The position numbers and the translations under genes are program-made. Positions 45,561-53,362 of a stretch of 64,000 bases of DNA are shown one piece after another. Source of the DNA: Nitrososphaerota archaeon (lineage in GTDB: Archaea > Thermoproteota > Nitrososphaeria > Nitrososphaerales > CADDZS01); contig JAJPHP010000071.1 of NCBI GenBank assembly GCA_021325255.1, positions 62,001-126,000 on the forward strand, given 5' to 3'. Each line of letters opens with the position of its first letter. Within the stretch, counting starts at the first letter, position 1. Under the pieces are notes generated by a model, which saw nothing but the letters and a program-made list of their open reading frames with translations, was not told the DNA's origin and made no database searches.

Positions 45561-45948
45561 ATCGGAGGGCCAATAATCCACAGAAGCGAGATATCCTCAG
45601 ATCCTTCATAAGAACAAGGTCTGCTGTGGTGGTTCATAGATTCGGGTCAACCACTTTTTGTATCATCATAAGTATGGATGGGAAAAAAACAGCGAGGGCT
45701 TCAGTGAGTATTCATGGGTGGTACGCGGCTTGATTTCTTTTGGGACTCTCCCAATGAATAAGGAAGTGTCGAGTACTTAACGTTGACCAAATGTGATCAT
45801 GTACATTTGCGAAACCTGAAATAGGAGAAAGTCGACTCTGACGGCTTTCCAATTACGGAGATTTCCCTCATGCCCACTTCTCGTCATGCCCTTTTTCATC
45901 GGATGAGCATCAACGAAGCGAGAATCACTCTTCTCTGCCTTCACGCAG

Positions 45949-46188
45949 GAGAGTGTCAAGATCAAAAGCTACATGGTCATGCGGAACGACCGGGTATACG
46001 ACAGCAAAAAGCTCAACGACGACGATGTGAAGGTTGAGTGCGATAAAGAAGGACAGATCGCCGTCTAAGTCTTCAACACCAGAAACAACTTGCTCGAGGT
46101 TCTCGCGAGTGGGATGGTCCAGCTCTTAGGTATCGTCCAGATTCGTATCAAGCGGACAGGAAACACGACGCGCAACACTAAACAGTGA
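45949..46188 (+). pseudogene. unrecognised coding remnant with internal TAA
   Basis: One frame encodes an ordered, protein-like stretch (KSYMVMRNDRVYDSKKLN, then DDDVKVECDKEGQIAV). It hits TAA at 46066-46068 and continues in phase as VFNTRNNLLEVLASGMVQLL and KRTGN to TGA at 46186. There is no clear start codon. Codon use looks coding on both sides of the stop, so it may be a decayed gene. No family recognised. Confidence 0.3.
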
Positions 46189-46202
46189 TGCTTAGGAGTA
46201 AT

Positions 46203-46564
46203 TCAGTGACTTCCTATCCGGATGCCCAAATCCGAGACAATAATCAGATCGTTGAGATGCTCGTCAAGCCGAACCTTTGACAGAGAAACCGAAAGCAAGT
46301 TATTGATTCGCTCTGGAGTCGGAGGGTGTGTCCTTACGAGTATGATTCCGGGCGATTTGCCCAACTGATGAAAGATTCTAACAAAGTCTTGATCGAGCGT
46401 GATGATCATCCTCCCGTTGCCAAGTGACCACTGTGCTATCCGAAAATCAGTTGCTCCAGCTATAGACCGGCATCCTGCGCGCTTATGATGTCGTGGCCTT
46501 GGCTGCGCAGCCAAGTTACAACGCTCTTTGGGAGGTTTTCATCGGCCAGGAGTCTTGTCGCCAA
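46203..46564 (-). pseudogene. DUF5615 (PIN-like) toxin, frameshifted
   Basis: The N-terminal part, TRLLADENLPKSVVTWLRSQ then GHDIISAQDAGL, ends at TAG near 46460. The remainder (ATDFRIAQWSLGNGRMIITL, DQDFVRIF) continues in the next frame to 46203. One missing base at about 46459-46461 breaks the gene; restoring it gives the expected DAGL-x-AGATD junction of DUF5615 proteins, which are PIN-like nucleases (active-site Asp in ADEN and TLDQDF). A TTG at 46564 overlaps the intact DUF433 antitoxin gene by 26 nt. The toxin appears inactivated while the antitoxin persists. Confidence 0.8.
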
Positions 46565-46805
46565 GGTGTAAGGTGCCTGTGGGAATGATCTCTTCTTCGC
46601 GTAGGAACTTTGAAGCGTAAGCGAGGCAGGCGCGAATGTCTTCACGTTTGAGGGTGGAGTATTCGCGCAATACGTCTTCCTCGCTCATTCCTGAGACGAG
46701 AAGCTCCAGGATCAAGTAAACGGGAATTCGGGTTCCCCGGACGACCGGCTTGACTCTGAGAATCTCTCTGTTCAGGCTTATTCGCTCCGGATCCTCGTCC
46801 GTCAT
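46539..46805 (-). CDS. DUF433 family antitoxin
   Basis: An 88-residue DUF433 protein with the hallmark REILRVKPVVRGTRIPVYLI (about 13-32) followed by SGMSEEDVLREYSTLKREDIRA, a compact helix-turn-helix. DUF433 genes are typically upstream partners of DUF5615 PIN-like toxins, as here. It is likely a DNA-binding repressor and antitoxin. Confidence 0.88.
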   Translation of the reverse strand: MTDEDPERISLNREILRVKPVVRGTRIPVYLILELLVSGMSEEDVLREYSTLKREDIRACLAYASKFLREEEIIPTGTLHLGDKTPGR

Positions 46806-46950
46806 TCTCTTCCACTACTTCGTTACGGCGGAGAGGAGTTATTCGTACTTCAATAAACAATTATCGGAATAGCGGCGGTCCGCGACGGGGATTGAGAACC
46901 GGTCAACCACTCCCACGATACACCGAGAAACTAATGGGGTATGACTACAT

Positions 46951-47178
46951 TTGAGCGAGCTCTGGTACAACTCTGAGATGGACATCCTCGGGGTGCAAGT
47001 TAGTAAAGGGAAGGAAAAGTACTGGAAAAGTGTTGAAGTAGCTCCGAGCGTCGTCGTCAACATTTCAAAATCTGGAGAAATTACGGGATTCGAGATCCTC
47101 GGGGCGAGCCAGTCATTTAACAAGAGAGACCTTCCCCTCGTGATTTCCGTCGCTACGAAGAAAAAGCTACATAAATGA
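46951..47178 (+). CDS. DUF2283 family small protein
   Basis: A 75-residue protein with the DUF2283 pattern: a short acidic start (LWYNSEMDILGVQVSKGKEK), then VEVAPSVVVNISKSGEITGF and EILGASQSF. Such proteins often sit next to DUF4258 or other toxin genes and are presumed antitoxins; no partner is directly adjacent here. It starts at TTG and is divergent from the DUF433 gene. Confidence 0.7.
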   Translation: MSELWYNSEMDILGVQVSKGKEKYWKSVEVAPSVVVNISKSGEITGFEILGASQSFNKRDLPLVISVATKKKLHK

Positions 47179-47239
47179 TGAGATGCTGAATTCTACATTA
47201 GAGCAATTTCCGTCAGGATTGCGACATTAATCCTAGCGC

Positions 47240-47401
47240 TCAACGGTCGCTTTTAGAGGTATAGAGCTTGATGGCCTCCTTTATGTTCAGGAGCGCCTCT
47301 TCTCTGGTGTCACCCTCGCTGATGCAACCGGGCAGGGAAGGGACTATGACTGTGTATCCGCCCTCTTGCTCTTGTGGCTTGAGAACGACTCTGACTTTCA
47401 C
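47240..47401 (-). CDS. HicB-like antitoxin, orphan
   Basis: A 53-residue frame starting at GTG. The sequence VRVVLKPQEQEGGYTVIVPS then LPGCISEGDTREEALLNIKE is the partial RNase H-like fold of the HicB/UPF0150 family, complete through AIKLYTSK. HicB normally pairs with a HicA mRNA interferase; no HicA-like frame flanks it, so it is an orphan or acts in another context. Confidence 0.75.
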   Translation of the reverse strand: MKVRVVLKPQEQEGGYTVIVPSLPGCISEGDTREEALLNIKEAIKLYTSKSDR

Positions 47402-47525
47402 GGTTTTCCTCCCAAGAATCTATATTGGACGATGATCAACAGGTGTACGACATTTCATTGCAAAAAAGAGTCGTGTCTGATCCCGCGGAAGAAGGGATTG
47501 AATAACGTTTTTCCTGCCCACTATT

Positions 47526-47560
47526 CTTACTTCTGGTAAGAGTTTTATACCGTGTGTAAG
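47526..47560 (+). promoter_or_regulatory. promoter/operator of vapB (CTTAC/GTAAG repeats)
   Basis: CTTAC at 47526-47530 and GTAAG at 47536-47540 form an inverted repeat just before a TATA-like GTTTTATACC (47542-47551). Another GTAAG follows at 47556-47560. The same half sites occur before the AbrB gene at 50062, suggesting a common AbrB-type operator. AAGGAGAG at about 47576 is a good ribosome-binding site for the TTG at 47592. Confidence 0.5.
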
Positions 47561-47591
47561 AATATCCTTTGCAGTAAGGAGAGATCTCAAC

Positions 47592-47819
47592 TTGGTTAGC
47601 AAGAGCACAATCGGACCAAAGGGACAGCTGACCATCCCCAAAGAAATACGTGATAAATACCACATGCACGAGGGTGAGCAAGTCCTTCTCGTTCCGGTGG
47701 ACGACGGTGTCATCATAAAACACCCTTCTCCAAACCTGAGGGGTAGGCTCAGGGGCAAAATCGACACGAAGCAATTTGAGAAGGATCTACAAGAGCTCAG
47801 AAGTCAGTGGAAAATATAA
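47592..47819 (+). CDS. vapB: VapB-type antitoxin, SpoVT-AbrB fold
   Basis: A 75-residue protein with an AbrB hairpin domain (STIGPKGQLTIPKEIRDKYH, about 5-24) and a C-terminal amphipathic toxin-binding region (KQFEKDLQELRSQWKI). The TTG start has a clear Shine-Dalgarno sequence. It is followed 21 nt later by vapC on the same strand. Confidence 0.88.
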   Translation: MVSKSTIGPKGQLTIPKEIRDKYHMHEGEQVLLVPVDDGVIIKHPSPNLRGRLRGKIDTKQFEKDLQELRSQWKI

Positions 47820-47840
47820 TCAAAGGTTGTACTTTACAGC

Positions 47841-48251
47841 TTGAAAAGGTACATAGCCGACGCAGTCGCTATCGCTAGGTATTTTGAGGACAGTCTACCA
47901 TCGAAGGCAGACCTCGCCTTCCGGGACGCAGAGCAGGGCAAGGCGGAGATCTTTGTGCCGGAAGTCGTGGTTGGAGAATTCGTCTACATTGCAATGAAGG
48001 GGCGTCTGAACAAGAACAGAGTCGAGGTGCTCCCAGTAATACGCGAACTCTTGGACGAAATGGAGTCCTCCTCGTATCTAAAACCCATTGGGATGACCGC
48101 GGTGTCTTGGAGCCATTTCTTGGACTCGCCTGTGCCGGAACTTCACGATAGAATGATACACTCTATTGCGCTGTCCTTTCAACCCGTGGATTCGGTAGCC
48201 ATAATCACCAACGACAATTCTCTCAGACAGGTATTCAAGACTATCTGGTAA
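47841..48251 (+). CDS. vapC: VapC-type PIN domain toxin
   Basis: A 136-residue PIN nuclease. Acidic residues: Asp in YIADAVAIARYF (about 6), Glu in VVVGEFVYIA (about 46), Asp in LHDRMIHSIAL (about 103) and Asp in ITNDNSLRQ (about 124). The first motif has Ala where many VapCs have Ser/Thr-Asn after the Asp. It forms a complete module with the preceding AbrB antitoxin. Starts at TTG. Confidence 0.87.
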   Translation: MKRYIADAVAIARYFEDSLPSKADLAFRDAEQGKAEIFVPEVVVGEFVYIAMKGRLNKNRVEVLPVIRELLDEMESSSYLKPIGMTAVSWSHFLDSPVPELHDRMIHSIALSFQPVDSVAIITNDNSLRQVFKTIW

Positions 48252-48718
48252 CTCCAATGCCTAAATTTTGACCGGTTCCCGCTCATAAACCATAGGCAGC
48301 AGTCGAGCAGGAAAAATTCGTGGAAATAGCAACCGGGACTCCACAGAGTCTATTGACAATCCCGTCGCAACATCGGGCCTTGCTTGGGTGGATGCGCCTT
48401 TCAACCCACTGCTCTTTTTTATTCCCATTCATTACTCGCTATTCCGAATGTACGCAATCTCACCTAAGCAGATGCCGTGCCCTTTCGTGCATCGCTTTCA
48501 CAGTACCATGTTTGTAAAATCCATATTATTTTTGTTATGATTGTTATATCAGAAACACTTGTACTAGGGCATCAAAAAGACCAACATCCCGACAGGTATC
48601 CGCTCGGGCGCCATGTCCGGAAGGGAGAAAGCGATCATTCGCCACAACGCTACAATCATCGAAGGGCGGATAAAACGATAACTAGGCTTCGGGCTTTTTT
48701 CCCTCTGGCAAATCAAGC
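48252..48718. other. 467-bp intergenic region
   Basis: No convincing coding frame, RNA or repeat was found. A 65-codon and an 87-codon frame cross it but lack domain-like features. A T-rich stretch at about 48696-48703 (GCTTTTTTCCC) may be a terminator or promoter-proximal element. Confidence 0.4.
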
Positions 48719-48757
48719 TTGTCTTCCATCGCCAGATTGACGGCACACAGAGCATCC

Positions 48758-49213
48758 ATGTCGCGAGAGGCAAAGAACACGCTCGTCAACATCATCTACG
48801 AAAGAGAGGACTTTCCGTCGGGCTCGTGTTACGAGATATTCTGGTATCACTGGCCGAGGGACGGGCTCCTTCCCTGGGAGGACTATGAGCCCATAGTCTT
48901 CGCGTATAACTACAGAGGCGAGTTATGTTACGTCCTTGTGAGAAGGGCATGGAAGCACATTGTCATGAACCCCGACGAAGTCTTCTGGCCGCCACAGGTT
49001 CTCTTCAGGGGCGGAAGCCACCACCAATTTGTCAGGATGACTAATGATGAGGAAGACTTTCTCGATCAGCCCGGGTTGAACGTGCTTAACATCACTTCTT
49101 CAAATGTGACGCCGTTAAATTCCAATTCCATCCCAGATTGGAACATAAGCGGACTGGACGGGAGCATATACGACAAAATTCGAACTATTCTCAGGGAATC
49201 GTGCGAGCCCTGA
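48758..49213 (+). CDS. hypothetical protein
   Basis: A 151-residue acidic, aromatic-rich protein from ATG 48758 (MSREAKNTLVNIIYERED). Visible are a strand-rich core with YEIFWYHWPRDGLLPWEDYE, VFAYNYRGELCYVLVRRAW and FRGGSHHQFVRM, the last with two adjacent His residues. No family was recognised. The frame stays open to 48719, but the extension looks non-native. It lies in the TA-rich island, with no obvious partner. Confidence 0.6.
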   Translation: MSREAKNTLVNIIYEREDFPSGSCYEIFWYHWPRDGLLPWEDYEPIVFAYNYRGELCYVLVRRAWKHIVMNPDEVFWPPQVLFRGGSHHQFVRMTNDEEDFLDQPGLNVLNITSSNVTPLNSNSIPDWNISGLDGSIYDKIRTILRESCEP

Positions 49214-49268
49214 GAGCTTGCGTTTGCTTTGAGCAATAACCAAACATCGTTCTATATGTGGAGACTTT

Positions 49269-49286
49269 CATATGTTTATACATATG
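49269..49286 (+). promoter_or_regulatory. TATA box flanked by CATATG repeats
   Basis: CATATG-TTTATA-CATATG: the TATA-like core is exactly bracketed by two 6-bp palindromes, about 26 nt before a leaderless GTG at 49307. This looks like a promoter overlapped by an operator. Confidence 0.5.
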
Positions 49287-49306
49287 CTAGATAATATGCT
49301 AAGTAC

Positions 49307-49858
49307 GTGAAGATGATGCAGAACAAACTGCCCCTAGAATACGGGCCGAGAGAAGCCGAGATACTGAGGAGTCTGACCGAGACCAAGAAGCTGCCCAGTA
49401 AGAACGAGGGCTTCAGGCGGGGTATCGTCGCCGTCGACTATCTGATGGACGCCGATAGAGGATTATTGCTCGAAGTTCTCGCAAGCTCGCTGAGTCAGGC
49501 AAGGGAGAGCATAAGGGACACGACGGACTCTTTCCAAGAAAAGCTGGAGGTCTGCAAGACACTCGCATCTGAAATCGTGGCAACCTTCGCGGTTCAAAAA
49601 GGAATCCAGAGTGCGGATGTCATTGATATCTTCAGGGCAGATCTCGATAACTACCTGGTCCTAGCAAAGACAAAGACTCTCAAGGCAGCCGAAAAGGAGG
49701 AAATCGCGGATCGTCTCTTGTTCCTCTCCAAGATGGCTCGGGAGTTCGCGAAAAGGGAGCGGGCAGAGTCAGACAAAGCAGCGGCGAGCCTGCTGGAGCG
49801 TGGTGTTGATCTAGGCGGAATCAAGTACAAGCGTAGGGACGAGCTGCATGAGAGGTAG
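49307..49858 (+). CDS. hypothetical helical protein
   Basis: A 183-residue, strongly charged, almost wholly helical protein with no membrane segment. Helical stretches include QARESIRDTTDSFQEKLEVC, KTLKAAEKEEIADRLLFL and AREFAKRERAESDKAAASLL, suggesting a helical bundle or coiled coil. The N-terminal region contains KLPSKNEGFRRGIVAVDYLM. No family recognised. Starts at GTG, with ATG three codons later as an alternative. Its symmetric promoter suggests regulation. Confidence 0.65.
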   Translation: MKMMQNKLPLEYGPREAEILRSLTETKKLPSKNEGFRRGIVAVDYLMDADRGLLLEVLASSLSQARESIRDTTDSFQEKLEVCKTLASEIVATFAVQKGIQSADVIDIFRADLDNYLVLAKTKTLKAAEKEEIADRLLFLSKMAREFAKRERAESDKAAASLLERGVDLGGIKYKRRDELHER

Positions 49859-50017
49859 AAACAAAGGTGCCATACATGTCCGATACGAACAATCAACACT
49901 TCATAGTTTTTCGGACTGGACCCAACCTAGCTTTATTGACGTATCTTTGACTATCACAAAACTCCTATAGCTGGCTCGAGCACTTTCGAGCCTCTTCCTT
50001 CTTTATCTGCTTCGCAT

Positions 50018-50060
50018 GCGACTATTATATCACGAAAGTAAGACAATCTTACTGGTAAGA
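50018..50060 (+). promoter_or_regulatory. promoter/operator of the lone AbrB gene
   Basis: A TATA-like ACTATTATATCACG lies about 35 nt before the TTG start. GTAAG (50038-50042), CTTAC (50048-50052) and GTAAG (50055-50059) follow, the last two forming an inverted repeat next to the start codon. The same half sites flank the vapB promoter at 47526. Confidence 0.5.
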
Positions 50061-50061
50061 A

Positions 50062-50391
50062 TTGGCAGAAGAACCCGAAATAACAACCGCCAGCGAAAAG
50101 GGGCAGGTGGTCATCCCGCAGTCGCTCAGGAAGGAGATGGGAATCAAATCGAGAACAAAGTTCGTGGTCTTGGGAAGCGGGAACACCGTGATAATGAAGA
50201 GGCTCGAATTCCCGGATCTACGGGGAGAATGGAGCAAGATATTCGAGATGATGGATCAGAAAAAGTCGAAGAGGCTCTCCGAGAATGAGATCTTGGCGGA
50301 AATTCAAGCAACCAGGAAGGAAGAAAAAAAGCGAGCCCTTTCAAGAGGAAAGGATGACACCACCAAACATCCATTTCCAAGAAAGTGTTGA
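50062..50391 (+). CDS. AbrB-domain protein without an adjacent toxin
   Basis: A 109-residue protein with an N-terminal SpoVT-AbrB domain (TTASEKGQVVIPQSLRKEMG, about 9-28). A longer than usual basic helical C-terminal region follows (KIFEMMDQKKSKRLSENEIL, then lysine-rich). Such lone AbrB proteins can be transcription regulators or antitoxins whose toxin was lost. The toxin-binding role is supported only by the decayed antitoxin-like gene and TA modules around it. Confidence 0.8.
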   Translation: MAEEPEITTASEKGQVVIPQSLRKEMGIKSRTKFVVLGSGNTVIMKRLEFPDLRGEWSKIFEMMDQKKSKRLSENEILAEIQATRKEEKKRALSRGKDDTTKHPFPRKC

Positions 50392-50502
50392 CTGCGCCTT
50401 CTTCTAGCAATGAATTTTGCTTATTCCTTCACTCGAATGTCGTCCGGTATTGAAACTACTGGCACCGAAAAACCAATCATATTTTCGATAGAGTCCCACA
50501 TA

Positions 50503-50716
50503 TGAGACGAAGGCAGCAAGCTACGAAGACCTGAAGCAAGAGGTAGATCATACGAAAAGGGGAATTGCCGCACTAGAAAGTGCCTTCGACTCCATAGTCA
50601 CCAAAAAGATGACATTCAGGCTATCGATGAGGCTCGCGAGGATTTGGAGCGCGGCAGAACAATCAGCCTTTTGCTGACGCTAAGAAAAAAAGTAGCAAGC
50701 AAGCTTGTTGCCTGAC
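50503..50716 (+). pseudogene. decayed antitoxin-like gene
   Basis: One frame gives YEDLKQEVDHTKRGIAALES followed by AFDSIVTKK. After a single-base loss in the A run at 50603-50607, the next frame continues DDIQAIDEAREDLERGRTIS and LLLTLRKK to a TGA near 50715. Together they resemble short helical RelB-type antitoxins ending in an EAxxDLERGRxxxL segment. No start codon is visible in phase, and there is no toxin gene. Confidence 0.45.
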
Positions 50717-50770
50717 GTATTTCCTTTTGAATAAAAAACTGTAAAAATCCCCAACTACAGCTGCAATATG

Positions 50771-50801
50771 TTTAAAGCCCACTTCACAATATCAAAGTGG
50801 G
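50771..50801 (+). promoter_or_regulatory. TATA box and operator-like inverted repeat of vapB
   Basis: TTTAAAG at 50771-50777 is followed by the perfect inverted repeat CCCACTT-n10-AAGTGGG (50778-50784 and 50795-50801), which ends at the base before the ATG. In this leaderless gene, antitoxin binding here would block transcription initiation. Confidence 0.6.
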
Positions 50802-51053
50802 ATGAAGCGACGACTAGCTCTCAAGGTAGACCAGAAGGGAAGGATCCAGATTCCCAAAAAGATACGTCAGGAGCTTGGAATTATAGAAGAGGTCAGCGCG
50901 ACGATCGAAGATGGAGTTATGAAGGTTGAACCCATCGAGAGCATCCTCGATAGACTTTCGAGATCAGTAAAATTCAACTACGGCGGCGTCGAGGCCGCCC
51001 TGCCTAACCTCAGAAAGGCTGCCGAAAAACAGCTACTGAAAGAGATATCCTGA
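50802..51053 (+). CDS. vapB: VapB-type antitoxin, SpoVT-AbrB fold
   Basis: An 83-residue antitoxin. The AbrB domain is LKVDQKGRIQIPKKIRQELG (about 6-25). The C-terminal part (EPIESILDRLSRSVKFNYGG, then LPNLRKAAEKQLLKE) is the toxin-binding arm. It is leaderless from ATG 50802, with the operator immediately upstream. Followed by vapC after 21 nt. Confidence 0.88.
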   Translation: MKRRLALKVDQKGRIQIPKKIRQELGIIEEVSATIEDGVMKVEPIESILDRLSRSVKFNYGGVEAALPNLRKAAEKQLLKEIS

Positions 51054-51074
51054 TTCTTCGCGTGACCATTCTCT

Positions 51075-51479
51075 TTGCTATTTGAAACAGACGTACTTCT
51101 TGCTGCGTTGAACTCCAAAGACCCGGCCAATTCCATGGCACTGAAAGTTCTCGACAGCGAGGCGTCGTCACTTTCGCCGTTCTCTTTGCTCGAGACAAAC
51201 CACCTAGCGAGGGCGGGAAAGCTGAAAATCCTGGACTATGACGACTATGCAGATAACGTCGACGCGTTGCTGAGCATGTATTCCGTGAAGGTACTGAACG
51301 ACAGACCACAATATCACTCCGCCGCCCGCCGGTTCGAGTCCCGATTCAAGCTGACATTTTTTGACAGCCTACACGCGGCAGTTTCCAAGGTCGAAGGAGA
51401 AGTATTGGCGAGCTTTGACCGAGTATACGACAAACTCGGCGATGAAGGAGTGAAACGAATTAGCCCAAGAGATCTATAA
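51075..51479 (+). CDS. vapC: VapC-type PIN domain toxin
   Basis: A 134-residue PIN protein. Acidic residues: Asp in FETDVLLAAL (about 6), Glu in SLLETNHLARAG (about 40), Asp in TFFDSLHAAVS (about 96) and Asp in ASFDRVYDKLG (about 114). It belongs to the short VapC type with the FFDSLHAA motif. The same 21-nt spacing and TTG start are used as in the vapBC pair at 47.6 kb. Confidence 0.87.
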   Translation: MLFETDVLLAALNSKDPANSMALKVLDSEASSLSPFSLLETNHLARAGKLKILDYDDYADNVDALLSMYSVKVLNDRPQYHSAARRFESRFKLTFFDSLHAAVSKVEGEVLASFDRVYDKLGDEGVKRISPRDL

Positions 51480-51784
51480 ATTAGGACAAAAAGATAGGCC
51501 CGATGAAAAAGAGGGATGTGTTCTTGATCCCTTCTAACTACGTAGACTTTCTCCGTACATACTCTTCCTTCCTTGCGTCCTTTTCGCCGCTAACAGCATT
51601 AATCAGGCAGGGTGGAACATTTCTTGGTTGAAACTCGATGGGATTCTCTTCTAAACACGACATTAGGAAAGCTAAGCCGAAGCTTGCGCATAATCACCTT
51701 TCGGATTTTGTTGCATGATGGCCTTTAACTCAGACAAACACACTGTACGAGTACTCTATTGAGAAAAACAGCAGGGCAAGTGCA
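51480..51784. other. 305-bp intergenic region
   Basis: No clear coding frame or RNA. The last 60 nt (51720-51784) can be read in phase with the next gene as LYEYSIEKNSRASAL without a start codon, which hints at an extended or frameshifted 5' end of that gene. Confidence 0.35.
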
Positions 51785-52051
51785 TTGATAGCAAGGGCCG
51801 AAGATCCAAAACTCGTTTCCAAGACGAATGGCCTTCTTACGCAGCATGAGCCATTCACCTCTGATCAGTTAGAAATAATGTCCTCACTCGTCTTTCTATA
51901 CGAGAACGAGCACCTCGAAGGTGAAGAACTGATAGGAACAACGAAGGAGCTTAAACCAAGATTCCCAGAGTCCCAGATAAGAGAGTGCATTAAGATATTC
52001 AAGATTCTCGGAAATTTCCTGCCACGGTATGGACAACACATTCCAGCGTGA
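51785..52051 (+). CDS. small hypothetical protein, start uncertain
   Basis: An 88-residue mostly helical protein from TTG 51785, with DPKLVSKTNGLLTQHEPF and PESQIRECIKIFKILGNFLP. Coding character continues upstream of the TTG for about 20 codons, to a TGA. The ATG at about 51716 (MAFNSDKHT) is in another frame, so a one-base shift may have separated the true start. No family recognised. Confidence 0.45.
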   Translation: MIARAEDPKLVSKTNGLLTQHEPFTSDQLEIMSSLVFLYENEHLEGEELIGTTKELKPRFPESQIRECIKIFKILGNFLPRYGQHIPA

Positions 52052-52292
52052 ATGCCTTCCTCGATGAGGATATTTGCTGGTGTTTGCTGTAGGGGGCCTT
52101 TCACGAATTTCATCGTTGAACTCAGTTAGCCACTTGGATACAATGTAACCAAACGGTATTTCAGAAGAAATAAACCAGCGTGAACTACTGGCATTTCAGG
52201 AATTTACTCCTTTTGAACCGGTATTTCTATTTGTCCAGCCGACATCTTGGCCGTTCCAATAGTCAAGAATCCAACCGAGTTACCACAAATCT

Positions 52293-52892
52293 CTAAAAGT
52301 TTCTCTCTCCATGTTCTGTGAGAATCTCTCGTCCAATGCGCGCTGTCGTCGCTGCTACAGCAATAATCTTCCTCTGCTCAGTGCGGTAGAAGTATTCGAT
52401 GTAGTTCGCAAGTCCAGCCACCATCGCCGCGACTCTGCTTTTCCGTAGCTCAGTTTCATTTCCTTTGGCTGCGAGGCCCGCCACGTAGATGGTCTTGGCG
52501 TTCCGCATCTCTTGCGGGGCGAGAACCTCATCGGCCGTAATCTCCTTCTCTTCAATTGCCCCGGATTCCATTCGCGCAGCTCCTCCTTCGGTCAGAGGAA
52601 GTGCGTCGAAATATCCAAGATACTGACCCCATTGAGAGCAGAGAATAGCGGTAATGAACGGATTCCTGTCGGTCCAGACTCTAACCTCATCAAGGGTCAT
52701 TGATTCATTACCGAAGACTGACTGGGCGTGCTTTTGTGCTGCCACCAACATATCTGGTGTGGGGGGAATCTTGAGATATCGTTCGCCATCTTCTTGAACT
52801 CCTTCATCAAGTACATCAATGGGAAATTGTTCAATCTCCGGTTGTGGCGACGGTGCAGTACCCTTGATGTTACTCAAACAAATCTCTCCCAC
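52293..52892 (-). CDS. GNAT-fold acetyltransferase-like protein
   Basis: A 199-residue protein. The segment NPFITAILCSQWGQYLGYFD followed by ALPLTEGGAARMESG, and later MRNAKTIYVAGLAAKGNETE, follows the strand-helix order of a GNAT-like group often found in mobile or stress loci (GYFD-LPL ... AKxIYVAGLA). The canonical acetyl-CoA Q/RxxGxG/A loop is not obvious, so activity is uncertain. It overlaps the upstream GNAT gene by 19 nt, suggesting a coupled pair. Confidence 0.6.
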   Translation of the reverse strand: MGEICLSNIKGTAPSPQPEIEQFPIDVLDEGVQEDGERYLKIPPTPDMLVAAQKHAQSVFGNESMTLDEVRVWTDRNPFITAILCSQWGQYLGYFDALPLTEGGAARMESGAIEEKEITADEVLAPQEMRNAKTIYVAGLAAKGNETELRKSRVAAMVAGLANYIEYFYRTEQRKIIAVAATTARIGREILTEHGERNF

Positions 52893-53362
52893 AAGATAAA
52901 GTCTTGGCGATACCAGTGATCGTTTATCTGCGCAATCCTTCTAAATCCAGCGCCGCGTAGTGCCGCTTTTGATGGACCGTTTGTGGTTCTGCAGTCACAC
53001 CATACTTTGTGGCAGCCACGTACACGCGCAGTCTTGAAGAGAGCTTCCAGTAAGAGTGTGCCTGTTCCTTTTTTCCTAGCATTTTTCAGAACGCCGAACC
53101 AGTCAAGCCAAATTGTATAATCATCGAAATGGCTAAACAGAAATCCGACAATCTCGCCGGACTCGTCCAAGGCACAGAGAATGGAATATCTGTCCTCACG
53201 CAACTTGTGAGAAAGCCTTGAAACGGTGTACTTCTTGGATTCACTTTTCTTTGCTAGTGCATTGTAATATTGAAGCTCCTTCAGCACTTTCAGAAAGACT
53301 CTTCGGACGTAAGCCAGCTCGCTCTCTCTGGCCGTGCGTATCTGAACTGACGAGTCGATCAT
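52874..53362 (-). CDS. GNAT family N-acetyltransferase
   Basis: A 162-residue GNAT protein. Motif D/C strands include YSILCALDESGEIVGFLFSH (about 58-77). The acetyl-CoA loop is VLKNARKKGTGTLLLEALF (about 93-111, matching the R-x-x-G-x-G/A pattern as RKKGTG). The C-terminal motif B is NGPSKAALRGAGFRRI (about 128-143). It acetylates an unknown amine. First gene of a two-gene overlapping pair, 256 nt downstream of the CARF/HEPN-like gene on the same strand. Confidence 0.88.
   Translation of the reverse strand: MIDSSVQIRTARESELAYVRRVFLKVLKELQYYNALAKKSESKKYTVSRLSHKLREDRYSILCALDESGEIVGFLFSHFDDYTIWLDWFGVLKNARKKGTGTLLLEALFKTARVRGCHKVWCDCRTTNGPSKAALRGAGFRRIAQINDHWYRQDFILWERFV

Larger units (their letters stand above)
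45340..46202. other. 863-bp region with element C and a degraded coding remnant
   Basis: The left part holds repeat element C, which points toward the mutase gene. A TTTTTGTATCATCATAAG stretch sits at 45655. The middle (about 45670-45940) shows nothing convincing. The right part has a coding-like remnant (listed separately). Confidence 0.5.

Noticed and set aside
45340..46202. Insertion sequence remnant around element C
   Set aside because: No transposase-like motif and no terminal inverted repeats with target duplication could be seen; the coding remnant is unrecognised.
51320..51345. T-loop-like GGTTCGAGTCC
   Set aside because: It lies inside the vapC coding frame (RRFESRFK) and no cloverleaf surrounds it.
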